From: Polaromonas sp. OV174
GTDB taxonomy: Bacteria > Pseudomonadota > Gammaproteobacteria > Burkholderiales > Burkholderiaceae_C
NCBI RefSeq assembly: GCF_900112285.1
Contig: NZ_FOKZ01000007.1
Span: forward strand, 1 to 64,000
Length of the DNA stretch: 64,000 nucleotides
Reading direction: 5' to 3'
Shown here: positions 8,543 through 16,189 of the stretch, piece by piece
Layout: every line of letters begins with the position of its first letter
How positions within the stretch are numbered: the stretch's first letter is position 1
The notes under the pieces: model-generated
Database searches by the model: none
Told to the model about the DNA's origin: nothing
What the model saw: the letters and a program-made list of their open reading frames with translations, nothing else
Position numbers and translations under genes: made by a program

Positions 8543-8886
8543 GCGAGCTGGTGCACATACCGCAGCACAAGCTGCCTGCACCGGGCAGCCGTTCCATCGT
8601 GCGCGAAGCTGGCCTGTGCCTGGCCTTGTTCCACGTGGACGGCAAGCTCTATGCCATTGATGACTCCTGCCCACACGCCGGCGGCTCGCTGGTGATGGGT
8701 CTGCTCGAAGACATGCAGGTGCGCTGCCCGGCTCATGGACTGAAATTTGATATCCGCACCGGGTGCATGCCCTATGGAGGTGGCATGCGCGTGCGCAGCT
8801 ATCCGGTCACTGTGGTGGATGGGCAGACTTTTGTCAGCCTGCACCAAACTCCCGAATGCAAAACCGGAAGATTAGGGGCATTCTGA
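8539..8886 (+). CDS. Rieske [2Fe-2S] ferredoxin-type protein
   Basis: A 115-residue single-domain Rieske protein. Both ligand boxes are present: CPHAGG (Cys44, His46) and CPAHG (Cys63, His66), so a [2Fe-2S] cluster with two Cys and two His is expected. It has no signal peptide or membrane helix and resembles the small ferredoxins of ring-hydroxylating or nitrite-reductase-like systems. It overlaps the FrnE-like gene by 4 nt. No oxygenase partner is in the window, so it may donate electrons to an enzyme coded elsewhere. Confidence 0.88.
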   Translation: MSELVHIPQHKLPAPGSRSIVREAGLCLALFHVDGKLYAIDDSCPHAGGSLVMGLLEDMQVRCPAHGLKFDIRTGCMPYGGGMRVRSYPVTVVDGQTFVSLHQTPECKTGRLGAF

Positions 8887-9214
8887 TCAAGCCCTGCCGG
8901 ACATCCGGCGCTAATGTTGTCGGCACTCAAACCTGCTGTTCAAGCTGAATTGGCGCCTTGGGCGAGGCTTTGACTCCCTCCCCGGCAGGTTGGCTCCTGG
9001 CACCTACCGCCACATGGGCCTTCATGCCGAAATACCATTACTGCTTGCCCTTCTTGCTCTGGAGCATCTAGGGATCCCGGCTCTGGCTGCCGTTCTTGGT
9101 GGAGCTGGGGGCGGCGATCAAGGATGCATCCATGATGGTGGCAGCGGTGCGATCTTGTTTCAGGTCAAGGTGGATTGATCAGACCGCTGCCGCACACCAA
9201 ACGGTTTTCAGACC
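8887..9214. other. 328-bp gap carrying an IS5-type transposase relic
   Basis: The only recognisable content is the broken transposase fragment on the minus strand at 9001-9165, listed separately. The flanks (8887-9000, 9166-9214) show no inverted repeats I can pair as IS ends. Confidence 0.6.
9001..9165 (-). pseudogene. IS5-family transposase fragment
   Basis: The minus strand reads IMDASLIAAPSSTKNGSQSR then [32 protein letters not shown]. This matches the IS5-group DDE transposase core, normally (I)DATIIAAPSSTKN ... [21 protein letters not shown]. Two in-frame stops (TAG at 9068-9070, TAA at 9038-9040) and missing ends show it is dead. No terminal inverted repeats remain. Confidence 0.8.
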
Positions 9215-9469
9215 TCAGGCAAACGGATTTTTCACCGTTTGAGCGGGCTGGATCTCAATGCTTTGCGGCAACTGGCTTTGCGCCTCCAGGGCTTTAAGCA
9301 CCTGGCCTATCAGCGATTGCAGCTCTTTGGCCAGAGCCAGGCCCGCCAGGTCTTTGGTCAGCACCAGCTCGCCGCTGAGGCTCACGCGGTCGAGCCGATT
9401 CTCGAGCTCGAGGCCGCCCAGTCGAATGACGTCGGCTTCGTTCTCGAAGGGCTTGAAATGATGGTGCAT
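9215..9469 (-). CDS. small conserved protein, function unknown
   Basis: An 84-residue soluble protein starting MHHHFKPFENEADVIRLG. I chose ATG 9469 over the upstream in-frame start at 9508 because GGAAAG lies just before it and it begins 10 nt after the nuclease stop (9480), as in an operon. The sequence has amphipathic helices (DLAGLALAKELQSLIGQVLKAL at about residues 38-60, given here as two runs DLAGLALAKELQ and SLIGQVLKAL) and no motif I recognise. The ending QPAQTVKNPF is proline-poor and charged. Probably co-transcribed with the endonuclease; no function can be assigned. Confidence 0.7.
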   Translation of the reverse strand: MHHHFKPFENEADVIRLGGLELENRLDRVSLSGELVLTKDLAGLALAKELQSLIGQVLKALEAQSQLPQSIEIQPAQTVKNPFA

Positions 9470-9479
9470 GGCGGCTTTC

Positions 9480-10331
9480 CTATTGGGCTGCTTTGTGGAT
9501 GGCGTCAAGAATACGCCGGCCGAAATCGCGCAGGGGAAATTCCTCTTCGGGCTGATTCTTGCGCTTCTTGCCGCGCTGGGCGCTGGGCTTGGGCAGCGTC
9601 ATGCCGGCGTCGCGAATTTTCTGCGGCAGCCCTGGCAGCAGGCTGACACCAATCATCTTTTCCAGATCCGTCACCGTCAGCGCCGAATATTCGCTGGTTT
9701 CGTCGTTGGTGATCAGGTAGGCGCCGGCGCGTTGCTGCTTCGGGCTGTAGAGCATTTTCCAGAGATGCGTGGGCACCAGCACATTGCCGATTTTTTGCAG
9801 CTCACCGCCTAGGAAGGCCGGCCCGGAGATGACGTAAAGCTCGCCTTCCTTGCTGGCCAGTTGCCGGGTCGCGCCTTCTATGGCGGCCCACACGCCGGCG
9901 TTGTTGGCATGAACCTGCGGCACCATGTTGGCCAGGCTGAAGCTTTCGGCCTGGGCGGAACGGCTCGGCATGTCGGCATTGGGGCTCAGGTGGCCGCGGT
10001 CATAGCCGGAACGCGCGTAATCGCTGAGCTCGGCGCGCTGGCTGGCGGGCAGCGCGGTTTCGGCATGAAAGGAATCGCGACGCGACAGGGTTTTGGCCGC
10101 CTCCAGGTTTTGCCGGGTCAGGTACTCGGCCGAATAAAGCGGGGTGCGGCTGATGCCCGAATGCAGTATGGCAAAGGCCTGAAAGCAGACCTCCTGGGTG
10201 CGTGGCTGGAGCTTGGGGTTGGTGATGCTGGGCGACTGACCGGCGGGGAAATGCTGGGGGCAAGCGGTTTTTGACCAGGCTGATGCGCAGACGCATGCAG
10301 CCAACGAAACGAAGGCTAGAACTCGAAACAT
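9480..10331 (-). CDS. exported DNA/RNA non-specific endonuclease
   Basis: A 283-residue nuclease of the DNA/RNA non-specific (NucA/Serratia-type, beta-beta-alpha metal) family. A signal peptide MFRVLAFVSLAACVCASA precedes the mature domain. The catalytic motif DRGH is at residues 111-114 (DRGHLSPNADM), with the metal-binding Asn in FSLANMVPQ (Asn135). The start at ATG 10331 fits the signal peptide; a longer in-frame start at 10451 would bury it. It cuts DNA and RNA without sequence preference, in the periplasm or outside. It ends 10 nt before the small unknown gene. The Lys/Arg-rich C-terminal tail (RGKKRKNQPEEE) may bind nucleic acid. Confidence 0.9.
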   Translation of the reverse strand: MFRVLAFVSLAACVCASAWSKTACPQHFPAGQSPSITNPKLQPRTQEVCFQAFAILHSGISRTPLYSAEYLTRQNLEAAKTLSRRDSFHAETALPASQRAELSDYARSGYDRGHLSPNADMPSRSAQAESFSLANMVPQVHANNAGVWAAIEGATRQLASKEGELYVISGPAFLGGELQKIGNVLVPTHLWKMLYSPKQQRAGAYLITNDETSEYSALTVTDLEKMIGVSLLPGLPQKIRDAGMTLPKPSAQRGKKRKNQPEEEFPLRDFGRRILDAIHKAAQ

Positions 10332-10625
10332 GTGGGAAATGGGGTTGCATGTGCAACCAAGAAAAAGGAGCTGCACTATAGTGCACGCAGCCAGCGCCGA
10401 ATGCCCTTCAAGCCGCGGGAAGCGATTTTTTATTCTTCTGGCGCAGGGCAATACGCCTACGCATGCGCAGTCTTTAACGGGTGCTGAAGGTCCGGTTTGC
10501 GCCAGTCAAGCATAATTAGCACCTTGCGCCTCGCGCATTTCGGTGTAACCCTTCAGGCCAAGGGAACCGTTCAGCATGCCGTGTTTGCCTCGCGCTTCCG
10601 GTTTCAGCAAAAAACCACGGCACGC

Positions 10626-10901
10626 ATGACAGATCACTACAGCACCCTTGGGCTCAGCAGCGCAGCGACGCTGGCAGACGTTAAAAAAGCCTTTCGCCAG
10701 CAGGCATCCCTCTGGCACCCCGACAAAAATCCGGCTGCGCAAGCGGCAGAGCGTTTTCGGGCGGTGCAAGAGGCTTACGACGTGCTCTCTGATGCCGACA
10801 AGCGCCAAGCTTACGACGACAACCGCCGCCGCAACCTGCTCGACAGTCCTATCGATACGGCACGCGAGATCTGGAAAAACTATTTAAAGCCACTGGTGTG
10901 A
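10626..10901 (+). CDS. minimal J-domain protein (DnaJ-like)
   Basis: A 91-residue protein that is almost only a J domain: helix II KKAFRQQASLW, the HPD tripeptide at residues 31-33, and helix III ERFRAVQEAYDVLSDADKR. It lacks the Gly/Phe, zinc-finger and C-terminal domains of DnaJ, so it would stimulate a Hsp70 ATPase in a specialised setting. I chose ATG 10626 (MTDHYSTLG) because the J domain begins there; the upstream 43 in-frame codons lack coding character. It is followed 45 bp later by three uncharacterised same-strand genes, perhaps its clients or partners. Confidence 0.88.
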   Translation: MTDHYSTLGLSSAATLADVKKAFRQQASLWHPDKNPAAQAAERFRAVQEAYDVLSDADKRQAYDDNRRRNLLDSPIDTAREIWKNYLKPLV

Positions 10902-10946
10902 TGCCAGTGCGACAACCAAGACCCCAGCCATGAAGACCTCAGCCGA

Positions 10947-11510
10947 ATGACGATTTCTCCCTTTTTCCTCAATTTGCGATCGGCCTACCGGGCTGAAATG
11001 GATGACTTGCGGTTTGACTCCGACGGCCGCGATGTGTTGCGCCAGCGGCTGACCGAAAAACGCCGGGAAATCGGCTTTCTCATTCAGATGATGGAACTCA
11101 GCCCCGAGATGGTGGCGGTGATTTTTCATCAGGGCTTTGCCTTCAGGCAGCCGGCCGTGATGGATCAGTTGCTCCGCCATGACGTCGATGCCTTTCCGGA
11201 CTGGCGCAGCGTGGCCGAGGGCATTGATCTGGCGCCCTGGGCGCAGGACCTGGCCCAGGTGGTGCTGGATGCGCCAGGGGGCGAGCGCTTTCTGACGGTG
11301 GCTGCGGCGCTGCACTACATGGCTGGCAAGCCCGATGCGCATGCCGGTCATGGCGGGCATGAGGATGCCGACGCCGATGACAACGACAGTGATGATGATT
11401 TGGACGAGTTCGATGCCGATGAAGACGGCGACGCGCCGGGCGACGCCCGTGCCCGCAATGAGGCCGGTGCCGACTGGCTGGTGGCACAGGGCTTCGAGCG
11501 CAAAGACTGA
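10947..11510 (+). CDS. uncharacterised protein with acidic tract
   Basis: A 187-residue soluble protein of unknown function. The first 130 residues are predicted mostly helical (TEKRREIGFLIQMMELSPEM at about 36-55). Residues 133-162 hold a His/Gly patch (AHAGHGGHED) followed by an almost purely acidic run rich in Asp, and the protein ends with DWLVAQGFERKD. ATG 10947 overlaps the stop of a possible 6-codon upstream frame starting at 10930 (MKTSAE-stop). It lies between the J-domain gene and another acidic-tail gene, so a shared complex or stress role is possible. I do not recognise the family. Confidence 0.75.
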   Translation: MTISPFFLNLRSAYRAEMDDLRFDSDGRDVLRQRLTEKRREIGFLIQMMELSPEMVAVIFHQGFAFRQPAVMDQLLRHDVDAFPDWRSVAEGIDLAPWAQDLAQVVLDAPGGERFLTVAAALHYMAGKPDAHAGHGGHEDADADDNDSDDDLDEFDADEDGDAPGDARARNEAGADWLVAQGFERKD

Positions 11511-11550
11511 GTCCCGCAATTGACAGACCGACTAGAAAAGAGACGCCTTG

Positions 11551-12309
11551 ATGAACCACCTTGCCCTGATTGAAAAAACCCAGTCCCTGATTGCTGCCGG
11601 CGATATCGTGGCGGCCGAATTTGCCCTGGTCGAGCTGGCTGACACCGAAGGTGATGCGGCGCTGATGGTGGTGTTGGAGCAGCTTCCGCCCAAGGACATC
11701 CTGGCTGTGATACGCGAATACGACAACTCCAAGGAGTCGGTGGTCAATCTGCTGGTGACGCCCGAGCAGTTCGCGCGCGCGGTGGTGATTGAAAAGCAAT
11801 ACAAGGACCTGACCCGCACTCACTTGCGGGGCATGGTCAATTCCATCATCTTCAGGGAGGGCGCCGATCCGCTGGAATTCCTGAATGCGATCGGCGACCT
11901 GGAAGGCGGCAGCGAAGCCTTGGCCGACTACTTCACCGAGAAATGGGATCGTGTCGAATCCTTTGCCTGCACCGGCACGTTTGACGCGATGCGGGACACC
12001 GGCGAGCTGCTGTCCAAGGCCGCGCTGCTGGCTTCGGCCTACGAGAGGCCGCAGATCGAACAGGATGAAATTGCCGACCACGACTGGATGGAGCTGGCCT
12101 GGCTGTTGCGCTATCAGTGTCCGGACCTGTTCATCGAAATGCTGACCGTGCTGCGCGCCAAGGCCCGCGCCCACGCCGCCGGACTTGAAGAGGACGAAGA
12201 CGAAGAGGAAGAGCTGGAAGAAGATGATGGCAAGGTCGAGACCGGCGATACCGATAGAGGCAAGGCCACGCCTGCCGCGCGCGATTCTGACGAGGAATCT
12301 GCGATCTGA
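11551..12309 (+). CDS. uncharacterised protein with Glu/Asp-rich C-terminal region
   Basis: A 252-residue soluble protein of unknown function. The body is helical, with repeated hydrophobic-acidic heptads (LVELADTEGDAALMVVLEQL) that recall HEAT/TPR-like scaffolds. Near residues 207-225 there is a strongly acidic run (LEEDEDEEEELEEDDGK). ATG 11551 is preceded by AGAAAAGAGA. It begins 40 bp after the previous gene, which also has an acidic tract, and 36 bp before the next. No enzyme motif is visible. Confidence 0.75.
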   Translation: MNHLALIEKTQSLIAAGDIVAAEFALVELADTEGDAALMVVLEQLPPKDILAVIREYDNSKESVVNLLVTPEQFARAVVIEKQYKDLTRTHLRGMVNSIIFREGADPLEFLNAIGDLEGGSEALADYFTEKWDRVESFACTGTFDAMRDTGELLSKAALLASAYERPQIEQDEIADHDWMELAWLLRYQCPDLFIEMLTVLRAKARAHAAGLEEDEDEEEELEEDDGKVETGDTDRGKATPAARDSDEESAI

Positions 12310-12345
12310 TGCGGCGCTGAGCCTAGATTTCAACCACTGTTCACC

Positions 12346-13641
12346 ATGCCCATGCAAGCTTGCGTCTCGCCCGCTGCCGTTTCGCTCTACGATGCGCGGC
12401 CATTTTTTGAAAAAGCGCTGCAGTTCGGCGTGCAAAACGGCATCCTGGATCGCCAGAAACTCGACGCCATCAGCACTGACGCCCCCAAAGGCATGGTGCA
12501 GATTGCGCGTTATTTCGGCAACGAGTTTTTGCGCCCGGATCTGGAAAAGGCCAAGGACCGCATCGTCAATCTGGTCAGCCTCTACCTTGAAAGCAGCAGC
12601 GGTGGAGACTTGCGGCTAGCCGCCGAGTCGCTGCGCGACCATTCCTTTTTGTCCCGCTCCAAGGGCGGCTCGGACATGCTCAAGGCGCTGCTGGCCTTGC
12701 CCGAGAGCAATGGCTTTGACGCCGAGCTTGAGCAGAGCGATCCGGGCGCCCCGGTGAAGGGCCTGGCCGAGTGGTCGCTGAAAAGCCTGGCCGACTACCA
12801 GGCCGAGTTGGCCAGACGCCAGCCCATCAAGCAGGAAAAAGACGCCGCCATCTGGCTGGCCGGGCAGCTGGGCCTGGAGCTGGCCGAATTGGAAGACGCC
12901 CACACCCATGCCGAAGCGGTGATTCGCACGGCGCTGCTGGTTTTTTCCACCAAGGGCTCGGAATGGCCCGATTGGGTCGAGTTTGAAAAGATGCTGGCCG
13001 GGCTGCGCACGAAGAGCCGACCGGCGCCAAACAGCGTCGCTGGCAAAACAGAGAAGGCCGCAAAGACGGGACGTTTTTCCATGGTCGTGCCGGAAAACCT
13101 GCCCGATGAATTCAGGGAGGTGGTGCTGGCGCTTCAGCCATCCATCCTTGCCGACCTGGCGCTGCTGCTTGACAGCCCGCTGCCCGCCAGGGCGCTGTTT
13201 GCCATGGATGGCGATGAGCAGGCGCCGCCGCTGCTGGGCCGTTATTTCTGGCTGGAAGACCTGGCCAGCGAACTCGATCACCATGAGCGCAGCGTCTCCG
13301 CCGCCTGGGACAAGGTCACCGGCGGCAACGGCGACGAAGGCTCGCTCCTGACCCTTCTCGTCTGTGTGGCGGCCGGTGCCGCACCCAAAACCGTGCTGAG
13401 CGAAAAAAGCGCCGCCGCTCTGGTGCGCAAGATTCAGAAAGCCGGCGCCAAGCCAGGCTTTGATCCGGCGCTAAGCAGTCAGTACCTACGGGACTGGGCG
13501 CCCGCCCATTACCAGGACGACTATCTGCAGCTATGGGCGGACTTTGTGGAAGAGTCGCAGTCCACCTTGCAAAGCGATTCGACTTTTGCACTGCAAGATG
13601 CCTTGGCCTTGCTGCGGCGCGAGTGCCATGTGAAGTCGTGA
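12346..13641 (+). CDS. uncharacterised 431-residue protein
   Basis: A soluble helical protein with no motif I recognise. It opens CVSPAAVSLYDARPFFEKAL and contains segments such as VQIARYFGNEFLRPDLEKAK and HDHSFLSRSKGG-like (written RDHSFLSRSKGGSDMLKAL, about residues 97-115). The Lys/Arg-rich linker near residues 225-247 may join two domains. It is the last gene of the same-strand set starting with the J-domain protein and ends 12 bp before the convergent DTW gene. A second in-frame ATG lies at 12352. Function unknown; conserved architecture suggests it works with its two upstream neighbours. Confidence 0.75.
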   Translation: MPMQACVSPAAVSLYDARPFFEKALQFGVQNGILDRQKLDAISTDAPKGMVQIARYFGNEFLRPDLEKAKDRIVNLVSLYLESSSGGDLRLAAESLRDHSFLSRSKGGSDMLKALLALPESNGFDAELEQSDPGAPVKGLAEWSLKSLADYQAELARRQPIKQEKDAAIWLAGQLGLELAELEDAHTHAEAVIRTALLVFSTKGSEWPDWVEFEKMLAGLRTKSRPAPNSVAGKTEKAAKTGRFSMVVPENLPDEFREVVLALQPSILADLALLLDSPLPARALFAMDGDEQAPPLLGRYFWLEDLASELDHHERSVSAAWDKVTGGNGDEGSLLTLLVCVAAGAAPKTVLSEKSAAALVRKIQKAGAKPGFDPALSSQYLRDWAPAHYQDDYLQLWADFVEESQSTLQSDSTFALQDALALLRRECHVKS

Positions 13642-13653
13642 GCCGGTGAAACG

Positions 13654-14301
13654 CTAAGCCCGATAGTCCCACTGCTGCGCGACAAAGCCGTCAAACGCCG
13701 CCAGCAGGGGGGCATAGGTTTGGGCATCTCCCTCCAGCTGGGCCAGCGCGGCGCAGGTCGCCTCCAGGGTAGATAGCTGGTCGGGTTTGTGGGCCTTGCG
13801 AATCCGGTAGTGCGAGGCTGGCATGTCCTGCAGCGCCAGCCGTGGCAGCTGTTGCAGCAAGGGGTTGCAGTAGAGCATCTTGCGGCTCTTGCGCCAGGTG
13901 CCATCGAGCACGATCAGCCGCAATTGGGACGGCTCGTGCAGCAACCCGGGCGCCAGGGCCGGCGGCGCGGGCAGGCCCAGCGCCTGCTCTTGCGGCGAGT
14001 CCGGATACAACAAAATCGTCTGCGCCGGTACCTGCGCCCTGGCCTGTGGCTGCAGGGGCGCGCTGATCAGGGCTTGCAAGATCTCCTCAGTAAATACTTC
14101 ACCGCAAACCAGGGCGCTGTGCGGCAAGCTCAGGTGCAAGAGCCGCGCCGTGCCCTTGGCCTGCTTGACTTCCAGGGGATGCTGCAACACCACCACCTCT
14201 ACCTGGTGGGCCACGGGCGTGATCCACTGGCAGATGCAGCTGCTTTGCGGGCGCAGGCAGACGGGGCAGTGCCGGCGTTGAACTGAGCTCGAAGCAGTCA
14301 T
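13654..14301 (-). CDS. DTW-domain tRNA-uridine aminocarboxypropyltransferase
   Basis: A 215-residue DTW-domain protein. Known members (E. coli TapT/YfiP) transfer the 3-amino-3-carboxypropyl group of SAM to uridine in tRNA, making acp3U. The family signature D-x-T-W is seen as DGTW at residues 133-136 (LIVLDGTWRKSRKM). An N-terminal zinc-like Cys cluster is present (CPVCLRPQSSCIC, residues 12-24). I chose ATG 14301 (MTASSSVQRR) because the Cys cluster follows directly; an upstream in-frame start at 14349 adds 16 unlikely residues. It is convergent with the 431-residue gene and lies 25 bp after the hydratase gene, possibly in one transcript. Confidence 0.87.
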   Translation of the reverse strand: MTASSSVQRRHCPVCLRPQSSCICQWITPVAHQVEVVVLQHPLEVKQAKGTARLLHLSLPHSALVCGEVFTEEILQALISAPLQPQARAQVPAQTILLYPDSPQEQALGLPAPPALAPGLLHEPSQLRLIVLDGTWRKSRKMLYCNPLLQQLPRLALQDMPASHYRIRKAHKPDQLSTLEATCAALAQLEGDAQTYAPLLAAFDGFVAQQWDYRA

Positions 14302-14326
14302 CAGTGTTGGATTAATGGGAGCGTGC

Positions 14327-15097
14327 TCATGGCTGCCTGGCCGCAGCAAAGCTCAGCTCAAAGCGGGCCAACCCGCCATAGTCGAAACGCACGCGGCGCT
14401 GCAGGGGCAGCTCCAGCACGCCGGCATAGGAGCCGGTGATGACGGTTTGCCCGGCCAGCAGGCCCAGGCCGCGCTCGCGCAGAAAGTTGGCCAGCCAGTA
14501 AAGCGGCGCGCGCGGCTGGCCGTTCGGGTGGCGCGCCTGAGCCTGCTGGACCGGCTCGCCCTCGATTTGCCAGCTCAGCTCAAAGGCCGGCGCTTCCGTT
14601 GCAGCAAGTGCCGGGCCCAGCCACAGGCCGTCGTTGACCAGGCCATCGGCCAGCAGTTCGGGGAAGGGCAGGTCGGCAAGGCTGAGGTAGCGGCTGGCGC
14701 AGATTTCCAGGGCGGCGTGTACCGAGCCCACGGCCGCATCCACTTCCTGCTCGCTATAGGCCTGCGCGCGCGCCGGCAGGTCCCGGGCCACCACATAGGC
14801 GATTTCCGGCTCGACCTTGACGCTGTCCACGCCAGGCCGGGTCAACACGGCCGCCTGCTGGCTGATGCCGGGGGCGTAAATCGGCGCCACGACCAGCTTG
14901 CCGGGGCCGGGCAGGGCGGCTTTCCAGCCGCCTATGGTCAGTGCCAGGCGGCGGCTCACTTCTTGTTGCACCTGCCAGCCGTCTTCTAGATCCACGGGGC
15001 GGCAGTTCTCGGGCAAACGCGGCCCGGCCATGGCGTGCTTGCGCCTCACTATTAATTCGATAGCTGCTTGGGCAATATATTCGGACGCTAGAGGCAT
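14327..15097 (-). CDS. 2-keto-4-pentenoate hydratase/fumarylacetoacetase-fold protein
   Basis: A 256-residue protein of the MhpD-like hydratase group (FAH fold), which hydrates 2-hydroxypenta-2,4-dienoates or decarboxylates oxalocrotonate. Visible blocks: PENCRPVDLEDGWQVQQEV near the N-terminus, VKVEPEIAYVVARDL with the metal-binding Glu pair, and GQTVITGSYAG near the C-terminus. The start is uncertain. From ATG 15097 the first ~17 residues are encoded by a dispersed repeat (15048-15105). Upstream the same frame still looks coding (EAQRLTQALAPFSKAVVQL) but has only TTG 15145 before a stop, so the original start may have been lost. No partner genes for aromatic ring cleavage are adjacent. Confidence 0.75.
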   Translation of the reverse strand: MPLASEYIAQAAIELIVRRKHAMAGPRLPENCRPVDLEDGWQVQQEVSRRLALTIGGWKAALPGPGKLVVAPIYAPGISQQAAVLTRPGVDSVKVEPEIAYVVARDLPARAQAYSEQEVDAAVGSVHAALEICASRYLSLADLPFPELLADGLVNDGLWLGPALAATEAPAFELSWQIEGEPVQQAQARHPNGQPRAPLYWLANFLRERGLGLLAGQTVITGSYAGVLELPLQRRVRFDYGGLARFELSFAAARQP

Positions 15098-15105
15098 ATT
15101 TGATG
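15048..15105. repeat. dispersed palindromic repeat, copy in hydratase 5' end
   Basis: The core CTATTAATTCGATAG (15049-15063) is followed by CTGCTTGGGC and then GCTAGAGGC. It matches the copy at 62039 (CTATTAATTTGATAG, CTGCTTGCGC, GGGCTGAGGGC) in order and spacing. It lies inside the open frame of the hydratase gene. Confidence 0.75.
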
Positions 15106-15254
15106 ATAGATTCAGCTGAACAACGGCCTTGGAGAAAGGCGCCAAGGCCTGGGTGAGGCGCTGGGCCTCATAGGTATTTCAGTGTAGTGCGGGCGTCCCG
15201 GGCATTACCGGCTTAGTAAAATCAGTCCTGGCCTGCTTTCAAAATCACACAAAT

Positions 15255-15980
15255 ATGCACACCTCAGCACTGGTTCTTTTTTCGGGCGGTCAGGACTCGA
15301 CCACCTGTCTGGCGCAGGCGCTGTCCAAATACGAGCGCGTCGAAACCATCGCCTTTGACTACGGCCAGCGCCACAAGGTGGAGCTGGAATCGCGCCTCAA
15401 TGTGCTGCGCGAGATCAAAAGCCGGTTTCCGCAATGGGCCAGCCGTATGGGCGAAGACCACCTGCTGGATATGGCCGTGCTGGGCCAGGTCAGCGACACC
15501 TCGCTGACACGCGACATGGCTTTCAAAATGGAAAGCTCTGGCCTGCCCAACACCTTTGTGCCCGGGCGCAATCTGTTATTTTTGACGCTGGCCGCGGCCC
15601 TGGCCTACCGGCGCGGCCTGCAGGTGCTGGTCACCGGGGTTTGCGAGACGGACTTTTCGGGCTACCCCGATTGCCGCGACGACACCATGAAGGCCATGCA
15701 ACTGGCGCTGTCGCTGGGCATGGACAAGCGCTTTCTGATCGAAACGCCCTTGATGTGGATTGACAAGGCCGACACCTGGGAGCTGGCCCATGCGCTGGGC
15801 GGCGATACCCTGGTCGAGCTGATCATTGAGCACACCCACACCTGCTATCTGGGCGACCGCATTCACCGCCATGCCTGGGGTTATGGCTGCGGTCAATGCC
15901 CGGCCTGCGAGCTGCGCGCGCGTGGCCACGATCGCTATGCCGAGCGGCGCCTGTTTGCCACCACCTTCCAGGGGAAATAG
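15255..15980 (+). CDS. queC: 7-cyano-7-deazaguanine (preQ0) synthase
   Basis: A 241-residue ATP-dependent ligase that converts 7-carboxy-7-deazaguanine to preQ0 in queuosine synthesis. The PP-loop SGGQDST is at residues 10-16 and the C-terminal zinc site appears as CYLGDR ... [13 protein letters not shown]. Length and motifs are standard. ATG 15255 lies in ACACAAATATG without a strong SD. Its stop is followed by a block of stop-abutting repeats (15994-16189). No preQ1 riboswitch was seen upstream. The other queuosine genes are outside the window. Confidence 0.95.
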   Translation: MHTSALVLFSGGQDSTTCLAQALSKYERVETIAFDYGQRHKVELESRLNVLREIKSRFPQWASRMGEDHLLDMAVLGQVSDTSLTRDMAFKMESSGLPNTFVPGRNLLFLTLAAALAYRRGLQVLVTGVCETDFSGYPDCRDDTMKAMQLALSLGMDKRFLIETPLMWIDKADTWELAHALGGDTLVELIIEHTHTCYLGDRIHRHAWGYGCGQCPACELRARGHDRYAERRLFATTFQGK

Positions 15981-15993
15981 GCGGCCAGAAAGG

Positions 15994-16189
15994 CCGCAGG
16001 CGTGGCGACAAGCGTGGGGCAAGGGCCGCAGCGCAGGGCCGCCCCAAGCCAGGCCAGCCCCCTCGGGGGGCAGCGCAGAATGCGTAGCGATAAGCGTGAG
16101 GGCTATCTTCGCCGCCGGGCCGCCCCAAGGCGAAGACGCCCCCTCGGGGGGCAGCGCAGTACGCGTAGCGACAAGCGTGGGGGCCTTAT
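15994..16189. repeat. tandem stop-abutting repeats between queC and MFS gene
   Basis: Two ~68-bp copies start GGGCCGCCCCAAG (16036 and 16117), contain CCCCCTCGGGGGGCAGCGCAG, and end GTAGCGAYAAGCGTGRGGGC. Their period is 81 bp. A partial third copy lies at 15994-16030. On the minus strand the last copy begins at the stop codon of the MFS gene (TAA 16190-16192). A related element abuts the zwf stop (32745-32983). Confidence 0.8.
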
